Shown here piece after piece: positions 1 to 13,304 of a DNA stretch of 64,000 bases. The notes below the pieces were generated by a model. The model saw only the letters and a list, made by a program, of their open reading frames with translations, ran no database searches and was not told the DNA's origin. The DNA lies in assembly GCA_003024785.1 (NCBI GenBank), contig PUQB01000035.1, positions 372,001-436,000 of the forward strand. Direction: 5' to 3'. The DNA comes from Selaginella tamariscina (taxonomy: Eukaryota > Streptophyta > Lycopodiopsida > Selaginellales > Selaginellaceae). A program made the translations under genes and the position numbers. Positions within the stretch are counted from its first letter, which is position 1, and each line of letters opens with the position of its first letter.

Positions 1-735
1 AGTCCCCTCCATTGGTATGTTGTAAACCTTCTACGTCTCAGACAAAGAAGTTTGGGATTGGTTCGATTCACCAATGGAGGAAAAAAAGGAGGGTGGCGGA
101 TTCATCCCTCCACCATGCATAGAAGGGTTGGCGGGATTAATCCCGCCACCCAGGCCCTTCCCGCAGGCCATCGGCGGCGGGATTAATTTCGCCGCACGCC
201 CATGCCATGCGCAGAATCTGGCGAGATTAATCCTGCCGCCTAGGCCCTTCAAACAAGCCATTGGTAGCGGGATAAATCCCACCGGATTCTGCGTAGGGCA
301 TGCGTAGGCGGCGGGCCATGGGCAGCGGGATAAATCCCACCGCCCTCCACGCAAGCTATGGACGGCGGGATTAATCCCGCCGCTTTTCGGTTAGCCTCAT
401 GGGCGGCGGGATTAATCCTACTGCTCATGAGGATAACCGAATAGCCTGCCTGAAGGGCGGCGGGATTAATCTCGCCGTTCATGACCTGCATGAAGGCCCT
501 CGGCGGCGGAATTAATCCCGCTGCTCATGAGGGTAACGAATGAGCGGCGGGATTAATCCCACCGCTCATGACCTGCATGAAGGGCCTTAGCGGCGAGATT
601 AATCCCGCCGCTGAGGCTCTAACAATATAGCAGCTGGATTAATCCCGCCGCCCATGAGGCTAACCATATAGTGGCGGGATTAATCCCATCGCTCGCGGGG
701 CTAACCAAAGAGCGGCGGGATTAATCCCGCCGCTA
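1..735. repeat. Palindrome array R1 (P-side type), part of element copy E0
   Basis: Roughly 15 copies of the 18-bp perfect palindrome GGCGGGATTAATCCCGCC and close variants, about 40-60 bp apart. Spacers belong to the P-side family, with pieces such as CATGAGGCTAACC and GGCCCTTCACGCAGGCC. The opening block around 10-80 (ccattggtatgttgtaaacc...) recurs at 39,070-39,140 within array R3, so this is the P-side half of another copy of the same element, with gene P expected beyond the left edge of the window. The array is cut by the window start, so its full length is unknown. Confidence 0.9.
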
Positions 736-755
736 CACACATATATATATGTATA

Positions 756-798
<43 letters not shown>

Positions 799-1390
799 TG
801 TGTGTGTGCCAGAGATAAACAAATCAGATAAAATTATTGTGATACACACACACATATGTATATGTATATATATATCGTGCTAAATAAATTAAATTATACA
901 GACACACACACACACACACACACACATATATGTATATGTATATACAGGAGTGTGCGTGTGTGTGCGAGAGATAGATAAATAAATAAAATTATATAGATAC
1001 TGGTACACATAATATATGTATGTATATATGTACATAGGTATATATATATGTATATATGTATATAGTGTGTATGCATGTGTGAACGAAACAAATAAAATCA
1101 TACAGATAAACATACACACACACACATACATATATACAGGAGTGTGCGTGTGTGTGCGAGAGATAAAATTAATAAATCAATAAAATTATACAGATACACA
1201 TACACACATATATATATACTAGTACACATAATATAGATACTGGTACACATAATATATAGATACTGGTACACATAATATATGTATGTATATAGGTATATAT
1301 ATATATATATGTGTGTGTGTATATGTATATTGTGTGTATGCGTGTGTGAGCGAAACAAATAAAATCATACAGAACAGGAGTGTGCGTGTA
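736..1390. repeat. TG/CA-TA microsatellite block of E0
   Basis: Long (TG)n/(CA)n and (TA)n runs interleaved with a recurring non-simple block (gagtgtgcgtgtgtgtgcg, then agataaataaataaaatta, then atactggtacacataatat). The same block follows the P-side arrays at 39,721, 56,911 and, shorter, near 49,860. At about 1,389 the element sequence stops abruptly and unrelated AT-rich DNA begins. Confidence 0.85.
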
Positions 1391-1827
1391 TTTGAAATAT
1401 ATATACATTATTTTGTATAACTTTGTCCCAGTCAAGTCCTGTAAGAAACTTTGAAATATATTCATCCTCCAATCGACATTTTTAATTTTTAAAATAACAC
1501 AAGGCATTTTTCATTCATAATATATTAATTTTAAATATTATATAAATATTGAATCTAGAACATTAATGTGTTATTTATACTTTAACATCTATGTAACGGT
1601 AGTTGTAAACTCCTTAAAGTGGCTCATAGAAGAAAGAAAAGCTAAATCTGTTTAAAATTACCTCAAGTGAATAGAATATCCACTTTAATACAGATGAAAT
1701 TTGAATGCATATATTTAAATTAATATACGAATTTGAACTATATAAAAAAATGCAATATTTAATCTTACTGTACTTAAGATACACTCTAATTGTAGATTGT
1801 AAATTTTGTATATATATATGGAATTTA
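1391..1827. other. AT-rich spacer, no gene seen
   Basis: AT-rich sequence between the truncated element E0 and the start of the inverted duplication. It has no partner in the right arm that I can see, and its open frames are short and of low complexity. Confidence 0.6.
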
Positions 1828-3188
1828 CATGAATGTGGTGCCACCGGCACCCATTATTAAAAACCTTGTCTCTGAATTATTTTTAATGTGTGTAATATGT
1901 ATGTTTTTGATAAACTGATAGTGTTAAATTTTATAAAGGATATATACAGGTAGAACTTTGTTGATGAATGTCATTGAGTTTTTTTCCTGTTCAGGAATAA
2001 TCTTAAAAATATTAATACTTAACAATATTGGAAGATATTTAAGATTTTTTTAACTAAAGAAAAGTTTTTCAAATATGTAAAACTGGTATATTTGAAGTGT
2101 AAGTAATTAATTTAACTCTCTGACACCAACATTTTTAATAACTTCATAGTTTACGGTTGAATGGCTTCACAGCGCAAGATTAAAAGTTCACGTTCATGAT
2201 AGAAATGTTATTTATTTCTTAATATTTTATTAATGTTTTTATGTATTATTTTATTTCAAGTTTAATAAATAATTATTTACATTCGTACAGTTTTATGCTG
2301 TGTGTGTGAGAATTATAAATAGCACAATGATTTAAAAAAATTAAAAACCTTTTGGCATGCACCCAATTTGTGCGAGGACAAAATTATGAATAAATATGTA
2401 TTATCAAATCAATATTTTATTTTTCAATATACATTCAAAGATAAGGTTTGAAAACCCGTGTCCAAGATTATATATAATATATAGAATACATCCCCACAAA
2501 TCAAAGCTAAATTTATTTATAAACAGGACTATTTTCAATCAAATATATGTATTTTCTAATGAAAAAATTATTTAAATTTGAATGGCATTTTATAAAACAA
2601 TCTAAATATTATTTCCTCATTTAACTCAAAAGAATGATGAAATATAGTAAACTGTAATAGTAAAAGATTTAATCTCAAATATAACTAACATGATTATATT
2701 ACATCTACACACAAATAAACATTAATAAACATTACTACACAATGCTAACAAACACGAGGTGTACAAAAACATATCTCTCTCAGGTTTCTTTGTCTAACGT
2801 TTTGCATAAATTTGCTCTAAGGACGCATCAATATAAATAAATTACATTATAAAATGGCTATTGTTTGGATTTGCTTAAATAAACAAAGTTATTTAACATT
2901 GTTAAAAATATTATATAAAGTTTTTACAATTAGTTATGTTTCATTTAATTACTTACACACACACACACACATGTATATCATATATAATAAATATGAATGA
3001 GAATTTCATGGGTAAATTCTTTTTAATAAAAGTTTTATTTATTTATAAAATGGAATAGAAAAATAAAATTAATTAAATATACAGAATTTAACTTATTATA
3101 TATATATATATCAAATTTATGGTTAATTGAATTGAAATAAAATGAAATAAATATATGTAAAAAACTTGAAAGAAATAAATCAAATATT

Positions 3189-3290
3189 TGTGGGAAGAAG
3201 CACCGAGTTGCTACTCTGCTGGACCGGTTTTCTGGTAACCCAAATAGGGGAGGATATAACCATAAAATAATGCTCTTAATGAAAATTTAA
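3189..3290 (+). pseudogene. Neprosin last-exon fragment
   Basis: About 90 bases closely match the end of the neprosin last exon (agcaccgagttgctactctg, ggaccggttttctgg, then an ataatgct tail like that of the full genes). No upstream exons adjoin it. It is the left-arm partner of the longer fragment at 25,000-25,655, most of which is missing here. A relic. Confidence 0.7.
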
Positions 3291-4196
3291 CATTAAACAT
3301 CATGTGTATGTTTACTAACCGTAACGTTTATATATGCGAATATGTAAGTATAAACGTGTATTTGTCAGTTATTGAATACAAAATCGCTTCATTACAGAAT
3401 ATGTTTTAAATATGCTAAATACGTATTTTATTTTAATAATATTCATATACTAAAGAATCTAAATCAGTAGTTATTATTTATATTTTAATTAAATAAATTA
3501 ATACTAAATTTATGATATATTAAGAAGTACAAACATATATATATGTATTAACTATATGTATACAAATGTAAACATCATTATTTAATAATGCATAGTATTT
3601 GTTTTTTAAGTAACCAAAAGATAAAACACAATAAACATCTTTTAAAAATTTAAATCATAAAGCACCTTTGAATAAACATGATTTCTTCTTAATATGTTGA
3701 AGAAACTTTATAGTTGATACAAATATTATATGTATATACAATATATATATGCATAATATAAAAAGTATAAAATAGTAAATTAAAATATTAATTTATAAGT
3801 TAATTATAAATATAAAAAATTATGAATAACACATATGTTATTAGATTCACATGCGTACACATATATCAAAAATTTAAATTTTTTCTTAAGAACTATGTGC
3901 GAATCTTGTATTATTTATAATTAATTAAATTAATAATTAAACTAATTGAGGTAGTTTATGCATTAGGAAAATGTAATATGTACATATCAATATGGATTTC
4001 CTACCAAAGTTTAAAGTTTAATTATACATTCATCCTTTTCATTTATAAATGAAATGCTTAACAACTCGGTCATATTGTATAAGCACATTTGTGTTGAACA
4101 AAATAATGGCGGTTGTAAGCTCTAGTTTCTAATTAAATATTTTAAATGTTTGTAAAAATATTTATTAAAATGTGAAACTAAGTTCATGTTTATACG

Positions 4197-5420
4197 TTGA
4201 TATAGATTCAAAATATATTAATATATGATAATTTTATATGATAAATATTGAAGATGAAAATAAAATATTATAAAATCTAAATCATTATTAATATAAAAAG
4301 ATCTACTTAATAAATTCATGATGTAGTAATGAATTAGGTCTTACAAAAGGTACATATAGTGAAGCTATTATCTTTTTACGGTTGTTTTTTAAACACGAGT
4401 GAAGTGAAATAAATAACATGCTAAACAAGTAAAATAAATAGATTTTTAATTAATGAAGGTGTATGTGAATATAGTTTTTGGTTTTTAAATTTAATTTTGA
4501 TAAATTCGTGGTCACCATTCAAGGTCAAACCAAATAAATTAAAACAAAACAGAAGAATAAAAGAATTAACAAATAAGTTTTAAAAATATAAAGTTAAAAA
4601 AAAAATAGAATTTTTTTTTTAATAAAAAATTAAACTACAATTATTGAGGATGACACAAACAAGTTTAAAAATTGTATAGTTAAAATAAATGATTGGAAAT
4701 AATTTTATTATAATAAAAAAATAAGCTATCATTGTTAAAGATGGTAAAAAGGTACTTAAAGAACCATTAACAAAATGTTACACAGGAATATTAAATGTTG
4801 ATATAGATTCAAAATATATCAATATATAACAATTTTATATGATAAATATTGATGATGAAAAGTAAAATATCATAAAATCTAAATCATTATTAATATATAA
4901 AAAATTATTTAACAAATTCATGATGTAGTAATGAATGAGGTCTTACAAAAAGTTTTAAAGTATGTTAAAATAAGTGTATACATATGATGAAGCTATTATC
5001 TTTTTATAATTGTTTTTTAAACATGGGTGAAGTGAAATAAATAATAGGTTAAATAAGTAAAATATAGATTTTTAATTTTTGAAGGTGTATGTTAATATAG
5101 TTTTTGGTTTTTAAATTTAATTTTGATAAATTTGTGGTCACCATTAAAGGTCAAGCCAAATAAATTAAAAAAACAAAATAAAAGAATTAACAAATAAGTT
5201 TTAAAATTATAAAGTTAAAATAAAAAATTAAATTTTTTTTTATAATAAAAAATTAAACTACAATTATTGAGGATGACACAAACAAGTTTAAAAATTGTAT
5301 AGTTAAAATAAATGATTGAAAATAATTTTATTATATAAAAAAATAAGTTATCATAGTTAAGGATGGCAATAAATGTACTTAAGAACCGTCAACAAAATGT
5401 TACACAGGAATATTAATTTT
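4197..5420. repeat. Direct duplication of about 600 bp in the left arm
   Basis: The block beginning ttgatatagattcaaaatat at about 4,197 recurs at about 4,797, and the two copies stay alignable through the shared stretches 'gtggtcaccatt' (4,510; 5,137) and 'gaggatgacacaaac' (4,647; 5,269). The right arm seems to hold only one equivalent (about 24,180-24,700), so the duplication arose after, or was lost from one arm after, the inverted duplication. Confidence 0.75.
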
Positions 5421-6222
5421 TTTAAAATTCATCATTATCTTATTATAACATGGTATAAAGATGGTGAGAAAGCAAGTACTAATGTTAATTAAGTTATAGA
5501 GTGGTTAAATAAGGTTCATACAACCCTTTATTTGAAGTAATAAAAAAGACTAATAAAGAAATTTAATAGATTGTTAGTTATTTATATTAATAAAAATTAA
5601 ATTTCTCTTACCATATTTCGTTGGTGTTATAACTGATAGTAATAACTTCCAACAAGTGGCTACTAAGACTTCTTTTGAAATGTAGCACATTTTGAATGTT
5701 TAACATGTACTCGCACGTGAGTTGTACGTAATATTCTTATATACACTCTACTTAGAAAAAATATATTCATATAGATGATCTTTTTAAGAGATATTAATTA
5801 AAGGTTAATAAATTATAATTAAATTACATACATTTAAGGATTCTTATGGAAAATTTTAATTTTTTTATACATGCCTATGCATGTAAATCTAAATCTAAAT
5901 ATATATTATATTTATAATTAAAATGTTAATTTACTGTACTTATACTTTTAACACATACAAGTATGTATGCATGTATATGTTTATAATGCTTTACTTTTCG
6001 ATTACTTCAAAAGCAAATACTATGCATTATTAAATAATTATGTTTATATATTCTTTATATATGTATGCATATGTGTACATAAATATATTATGTTTTTTAT
6101 TAGTTAAGTATTTATTACTATATAATTTATTTAGTTAAAATTTAAAAATTATTGTTATTATATAGATTTAAATTCTTTATTTAAAACATAATATTCAATA
6201 AGTAGCTTTTATAAGTGGCCAC

Positions 6223-8190
6223 TTAGTTCATTAATAGCATTATTTTATGGACAGCTTGGATTCTTTCCCGGGCCTCCAAAGAAGAAGTAAGTCCCCATTT
6301 GGAATCCCCATAGAAAGCCGGTCCAACAGAGTAGCAACTCGGTGCTTCTACCCCTTTACTGAATTCACTTGCATCTTGCAGCTTGAAACTTCTATCAACA
6401 ACTTGAATATTCCTGTGATACGCAACACGTCCGACGTCGTTAGCTCCTGTGTCTGATGGGAATATACCACTTCCCATGTCGGTCTCGGTGTGTGGAGCTC
6501 CACCAACTTTCTAAACAATGCAAAATAGCTATTTAATTACATGTTTATATTTTAATAAAATATAAGATTTTATCTTTTTACTTATATTAATAAAAAAAAC
6601 TCACATTATAAGCTACTTCACCCCCACATTCTACTTCCTTTGCTCCTCCTCGGAAATCAGGGACTAATGAAGCAGGCCAGTACCCAACGTTAGTGTTTTC
6701 TATCGTCAACCACCAGTTGTTTGTTGTTTGGTCCTGTTTAAGAACATTAAGTTAAACATGTATTAAATACTACTTAAGCTAATTTACCTGATACACTAAG
6801 AATTGAACAGAATCTGAAGTGGAAATGATCCCTCCCAACACATACGAGTTACTGACTTGGACAAACCCCGTGCACTCTAAGTTGTAGCAACCAGTTTTCC
6901 TGTAACCATCAGCCTACAAGGTCGAATGATTAGCTTAACTATTACATTCATATAACATGTATAGTACCGTCCAAAACACAAATAATCTAGGACCATCTCC
7001 TTTGTATAAGTCTGGATAAACCTGTAAGTAATAAGTTAAATTACAGTTAAGTTTATATTAAGGCTTTTAAACTCACTTGCCAGCCAGCTTCAATGGTATT
7101 TATAGGCTCGCTCCCTGATATGAGCCAGAGCTGGGACAAACTGAACTCACTACTCTTTCGCAACATTTGGATTCCGTACATTCATAGTTGTTTGAAACCC
7201 TAGGAAATCTCCTCTCGTGTAGTAAGTAGCATGCTAAAAAATAAATAAAAATTTACTTTGGTGTGTATACATTCTAATGCATATCAACTCAGGATGTCAA
7301 ATATAAGTCCGGTACATTCTTCTACATTTACGGATAAAATATTTTGGGTGGTAAGTACGTGCAAAGAACTTTGGTACGGCCTTAATGATAATTATATGAA
7401 TATAAAGTTAATTAAAGTAAATTTATGAAATTTTAAAAAGTAAAATAATGAAATGCCGTATTATTATAGATTAAAAAAATTCATTAATATTTGTATATAA
7501 GTGAAGTGATATAAATTAAAAAATATATATAACTGTATGGAAGGGACCCTTATAGATGGGTTCTTTATAATATCTGTTCTGGAATTACTTACCTCGTGTG
7601 TAGCCCCATCTGCTGGAGGTTGAAGTTTATTTAGTTTCTTTGTGAAGCTTGCCACTCTTCCAGGTATCCCTTTGCCATGTCCAGTTTGAACGGGAATATG
7701 CCCTTCATCACAAGCGCCAACTTCCTCCCAAAAGAGTTGCTTGAAAGGGGAATGATTAAATGTGTCTTTTAAGGGTCCTGTTTCAGTTGGAATAAGCTGC
7801 AAGAAGATTGAATATACCATGAGAATTGCTGCAGTATGCAAATATTTGGTGAATATAATCACTAATTAATTATAATTGATTTGCTCATAATATTAAAGTT
7901 AGTTAGATACATCTATACACATGAAAAAGAACACACTTAAACAGTACCTGAATGTTTCCTTTGTTTCCATTTAAAGAGGGTTGGTCTTCAATTTTGATGC
8001 ACAGTATTACATCTCCATTTGAAAGCTAAGGGAAAAAAGCTTTATAGTCATGTATATATGAATGGTTATTAAAACTTACTGTATGGTTTTTGGTGGATTT
8101 TGAGAACATGTCCTGATGCCAATCGTGAGCGTTGTTTACACTCATACTAGTTATTTGCACGATCAGTAACATATATAAACCGAAAGCCAT
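6223..8190 (-). pseudogene. Neprosin-domain (DUF239) peptidase-like gene, left arm, slightly broken
   Basis: Plant neprosin family (secreted G3 glutamic peptidase fold). Starting at the ATG at 8,188-8,190 there are eight exons with GT-AG introns of roughly 60-120 bases. Exon 1 encodes a signal peptide (MAFGLYMLLIVQITSM) and HDWHQDMFSKS. Then come LSNGDVILCIKIEDQPSLNG, FWEEVGACDEGHIPV, HATYYTRGDFLGFQ followed by FSLSQLWLISGS and IEAGWQ, VYPDLYKGDGPRLFVFWT, TGCYNLECTGFVQVSN with LGGIIS, NNWWLTIENTNVGYWPASL, and TDMGSGIFPSD. These match the order of the neprosin domain (CYNL.C.GFVQ, GYWP, MGSG). The canonical ending YFFFGGPGKNPSCP is present but one frame off, stopping at 6,245. Defects: one extra A in exon 4 (GCGAAAGAGTAG) and a frame slip in exon 8 after SCYSVG. 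Probably a recent pseudogene. Confidence 0.85.
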
Positions 8191-8740
8191 GTTGAAGAAG
8201 AAGAGCTGCTTGAATGTATATTGATGTTATCCACTTTGAAATGTATGAACCTGAACGTAATATCAAGTAAAACCTGCTTAAAGGAATAAGAGTCTCAAAA
8301 TCCGGGTTCAGATACCATTGATAAATCAATATATACTTCCACCTCCTTCTCTTATTCATCTGACTGCATGCTGTAATCCTACACAGCAGAAATGTTTCAA
8401 ACCTTAGGGCTCATCTCTTTCCATTTCTCTACGTTCTTGAACTCCCGCCTGAAATCAGCCCCTGAAGAACAGCGAGAGCAGCTCTTGCTCGTCAGAAACG
8501 ATGAACAACTGTGCTCCGGTGCCCTAGCTGATAAACCTTGTTTAGCATAATGGTTTATTATTTTAGGGTTGAAAAAATTAAAGATAAATTTGTAAGTTTG
8601 AGCTTATTTTAAAAACAAATAAAAAACAAAATAATTAATATATTTATGCAGAACAAACAATAAACATATTTTATAATGAAATTTTTAATTTTTCAATAAG
8701 ACACAATTTATTAACAAAACGCCATCCGTCTTACCGTGGA
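8191..8740. other. 5' flank of the left neprosin gene
   Basis: Non-coding flank conserved in the right arm (19,280-19,740 and 21,300-21,400). It includes a C/G-richer patch (8,440-8,540: gaagaacagcgagagcagct, gcaccg/cggtgccc) with possible short upstream exons, but I cannot define a frame. The right arm is interrupted here by a 1.56-kb insertion. Confidence 0.5.
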
Positions 8741-8749
8741 CTGTTATAA

Positions 8750-9065
8750 TATATGAATTTGACTGTTCTTGGATCTGAGGCATTGAATTACAAACAAAAG
8801 ATGGAGAAATTAGTAATCTTACAGTCTTTTTGAGACAGATGAGCATCAAATGTTTACACTTTATAGAAACTTACTTGATTGGAGTCATATACAAAGACCA
8901 TATTTTGATGGTGAAGGGTTACAATTTAATAAAGAATGTCCTCACCACAAACAACACAAAGACGGTTGGTATAATAGTAAGGAAGTGCTACTCACAAAGT
9001 GTGCCCCCTTATTAAAAGTCACCATTCTAGACCTTACGAGCGTCGTGCAGAGTGCAAAACACTAG
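8750..9065 (+). other. Conserved block with a short ORF, left arm
   Basis: An ATG frame at 8,850-9,065 encodes about 71 residues (includes YFDGEGLQFNKECPHHKQHK and ends LTSVVQSAKH). The inverted counterpart at 18,955-19,255 keeps the block, but its longest open frame is a different one. I recognise no family. It may be an untranslated leader or a decayed exon rather than a gene. Confidence 0.25.
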
Positions 9066-9179
9066 AGAAGATATATAGGTTTTTTCATCCGTAAAGTTTG
9101 TTGGAAACTATTAGTGGGAAAGTTTATGTTGCTAGCTATCATTATTAACGTTGTTGACAATGATAAATACTTAATAAGT

Positions 9180-10815
9180 TATGAGTATTTTCTCGATTAT
9201 TGTTCATGTCCGTACCATGAGTAAAACATTGATTGATGTGGACATCATTAACAATCGTCTAATGACATTTACTACGTAAAGTATTTAGTTTTAAATTTTA
9301 AGAATAAATTTAAATATCATGACATAAAAGATGGAGAGGTACATTCAACAAATTAGTTAATTAAGAAAATAGAAAAGTTAAGTTAGGTGAAATATGAACT
9401 TTAAATTGAGTATTCATAATATATTTTTGCTTTGGAATTGATTTTGTCTTCATCCTTTAACTTATTATAATTGTCTTTATTATTAGAGTTTAAATTCAAA
9501 GGACTAACATGTGACAACATATAGTTGCCAAGTGGCCATTCAATATTAATATCTTATGTGAGTCTTATAAAACAACATTTAAAAGTTTAATTCAAATATT
9601 TAAATAAGTAAAAAATTTAAGGTTCTACCTTAAGTCCTCCTAAAATGATTACTTTTTGATTCTCAAAGGATAACTTGAGTAAACTACCTCATGAGACTTA
9701 TACAAGCTCATGTCTTAACCCCATCCATGAGACCTATATAAGCTTATGCCCTAATGTTTATGAGTATAACCCTTTTTAATTAAGCAATAAGGGATACCTT
9801 GGACCATGACTAACCCCTAAGAATTTAGGTAGCCAAGTCATACTTTAGACTTAGGATTCATACTTAATAAGGACATGATTGTGCACCATAAGCAAACACG
9901 AGTATTCTGCTAAGTAAACTCTCTAAGGTTAGGTTTAAATAATCTTAAGTATTCAACTTTGCGAGTGCCTACAAATGGGCTCTTGCTAACTAACTTAGTT
10001 CAACTCTTGGATCCCAAGGACCCCCCTCCCCCCAAGTTGAGTGTGTCAATAACACACCCAATTAGGACACTTAGCCTCCTTTGAGTAAATGCATAAGGCT
10101 TAGCATCGAGCACAAGTGTGCTTGCTTGTTAAAGTATCCAACCCCTCAATGTTGAATTCATGAACCAACCCCAAAGGGCGTGTCTCGGACGTTGTGTCAT
10201 TTATCATTTAGCCTAGTGTTACATCTTCATGTACCAAAATGTGGATTATTATGCCATAGCCCCTTAAATTCAAGAGCTACACAAGGTGCTAACTTTCAAA
10301 TATCAACTTTAGAACCCCTTTGTAAACCCTCAAGAACTTGATAAAGAAAATATGTTAGTTAAGATCCCACACACACAATTGAACAAGGACACGGATATGT
10401 CCTACTTAGATGTGAGTGTTACTCCTAGTTTGACGTGGAGGAGAAGGTTGTAGATATGTTTTAACCTTTAACCTTTGGAATGTGTAGTTTGACGAAACCT
10501 CCCAAGCACGGATTTGCCAACGTTAAAGGTAATGCCTTAATTACATCAGTTAAAGCTTGCACTAGTAGAAGAATAACGAGTTCAATTATGAACCTAATAA
10601 CTCTCATTACATATACTTTTTATAGAGCCCCCCTTTTTTCTTGTTTTGTAAAGTGGGCTAACACAAAATCTCATCCCAATAAGAATATACTTGGTGAGCA
10701 ACCTATCAATTGCGAAACCCTTTAGGGCATGGGGTTAGGACAACCCTAGGGTTAGGTCAACCCTAGCCCCATGTCTAGCATGTCTAACCGGGACACAAAA
10801 AATTAGGAAATTTTT
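9180..10815. repeat. Repeat A, copy 1 (left arm, forward)
   Basis: A 1.5-kb block present three times: here, and in reverse at 13,990-15,505 and 17,066-18,715. Shared landmarks: acatgtgacaacatatagtt near 9,510, a C-run (gacccccctcccccc) near 10,020, ttgaacaaggacacgga near 10,380, and gggttaggtcaaccctagcc near 10,750. The ORF inside it (10,480-10,725) is not conserved between copies. An LTR origin is possible, because a weakly primer-site-like attggtgttagaac follows at about 10,855, but I see no retroelement proteins, so I leave it as an unclassified old repeat. Confidence 0.75.
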
Positions 10816-13304
10816 GTTAGAGTTGTGTTAGCCCTTCGGGTTAAACTTTGACAATTGGTGTTAGAACTTATTCTTTGTGGTAAATAGAATTATTTAAAAT
10901 GATATTGTGTTTCTAGGTTTAGCTAATTCTAAGTTTTAGAAGTACTTTATTACTTTCAACTAACATGTTTGAATTTTACATGGAGAGTTAGTCTTGAAAT
11001 TTATGGGTTATAGACTATAATATTGAGGTAACACTCAAAATGCAACTTCCAAGTTGCATACCATATTATTTTACCTTACAGTTATCCAAGTTACTTTACC
11101 TTAACTTTGTATAGGTTAACATATTATACACTTCCACAAGACATAACAAGCTAGTTTATTATAAAATACAACTAAGTTTTGTGAAGTGAATCATGTGATA
11201 TATTAAGTCTGCACATTATTAAAAAAAAATTCATTTTCTTTATGATTAAGAATGTGATATTGTCTATTGAGTTTTGACTTATATCAAAATTCAATATTGG
11301 TTTCAACAATAATGTTCAAACAGGGAAAGGTTTGTGTTCAAATGTGTGTTTTTGACTTCGGATAGGGGCATATTTAAACAGAAGAATGAACACTACATTT
11401 TTATAGAAAGCACATAAAGAGTTCTTACTTTAATGTATGTTTCAAAAGTGTAATTCAAGAAGCAAATTATTATGTTAAACTTTTAGTACAATAAAAAAAT
11501 TGAGTATTAACTATGAGGAATATATTAAAGTAGCTGGTTCAAATATCTAATGTAATCAAAGTAAGTTGTCTAATATTCTCAATATTTTGATGACACCAAT
11601 TGTAAGTAACATTGGGTGGAATAATTTATTAAGTTCAAATCACTTAATTTGACATGTATAACTTGAAACCTTAATTAATTATAAATGTGCACTTTGTATT
11701 TAAGTTAGATAGGTCAACTAACTTGATTATGAAGTTGTTTCATGTGAGATTATGAAGAGGAAATAGAATGATAACTTTTGGCAGTAGAGGGATTTAATAA
11801 TGCATTCCTATTAGTGCAATTTTGGTATAGATGGCGTGATTTACCAGAAACAAAAGAAATATTGAAAACATATGTTTACATTTTTAATTTATTGAGTATA
11901 AGAGGACTTGCGTAGTGAAGGCATTCAACCCACACTTGTGCATTTTATTCTTATTCTTTAAGTTTATAACGTTGTTTACATTATGAGAATAAGCTCTTGA
12001 ACAAGGGTGATTTCTTAACTAACAAGAGCATCAGTTCATAATAACTTTAGTGTCATAATAACATTAGTGTGAAAATTGATATCTTATTAAATCAATTTGA
12101 TGAACCAAACACTCATTCATGATCTTAGTCCATGAATAGTTCCTCAAAATACTAAAAGTAACATTATGTTCCATCTCAAAATTAAAGTTCGGTCATATTA
12201 ATTAAGTCCATATTCATATTACAGTTCTTGCATTTAAATAAATTAATACATTTGCTAATGTAATAACTTGTTGATAAACTCGGGATTTGAGTGTTAGACA
12301 ATCATTATTAGTTTGAGAATATTAATTTCAAAATTTAATTATTTATGGAATAAGGATTAGTTTAAAATGTGCTTTTCACTTGAATTAGTGAAGAAGTTAT
12401 ATTTCGATATAAACTTAGGAATGTTTACATAATTAATTTGAGAATTAAAAATGGATATAATGTTACTAAGGTGTGCAGTATTATGAGTTCGTGGAAACTT
12501 TTATCATGGGAATTACAATATTTAAACTTAGTGAGATAAAGAGTTAAGAATTATTTAATGGACCTAGTTGTTGTGTTATTTAGGGAATGAGTACAATAGG
12601 AATGAACCAGTTGAGACACATGATAATTAAAGATTGCCAATTGAGGAATTATATATACTTTGAGTTTCTTGGTTTCACATCGGTTTATTAAAAAATTATG
12701 TTAGATTATATATGCAAACTAGTCGATGTTATGAAAGAGTACAAAGTCGGTCATGAATTAACTTTTTTGGCTTAGACCATGATTTTTACTATTTATAAAT
12801 AGTAAACCCTAATTTCTTAAGAAAATATACTAATAATTTATATAATGAATCCTTTGAGAAAGTATTCATAAAATTAGAAAATATAAGATTAAATTTATAT
12901 ATTTGATTTAATTTAAAATCATTAAAAGTTAATATATAAATTGGTTTGAAATTTATTTATTTAAATAATTATGGTTTATTTGGTAATTTAAACCATAGCT
13001 TGAGTAAAATTGTTAATCCATAAAGTCCATTGCAAAAGGCGAATGATAATGCTATGACACTTGCTTATTAATTTAACTTAAATTTGATTTTCATCAAGAA
13101 TGAATTTATGTCAATGACACATCAAGTGAATGAACTACTTTTAGGTTGGCATAACTATGTTATATATATGTGTACAACCATGTGCCTCTAGGATCGCGTC
13201 TGGCCAAATTGATATGTCTATAAGGAATAAGGTTTCAAAAATAGTAATCACGTATCGAAAAAGAACTTGATTTTGATAAACATCTCATACCTAGTCTAGT
13301 GTTG
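10816..13304. other. Unpaired AT-rich centre of the inverted duplication
   Basis: About 2.5 kb with no partner elsewhere in the window. Open frames are short and there is no recognisable protein, tRNA or rRNA. It could be the interior of a decayed repeat whose edges are the A copies, but nothing in the sequence proves that. Confidence 0.55.

Larger units (their letters stand above)
1828..6222. other. AT-rich outer left arm, no intact gene
   Basis: Very AT-rich DNA matching the right arm in reverse. It contains a neprosin 3' scrap near 3,189 and a direct duplication between about 4,197 and 5,420. No other coding signal is visible; open frames are short and made of A/T homopolymer codons. Confidence 0.7.
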
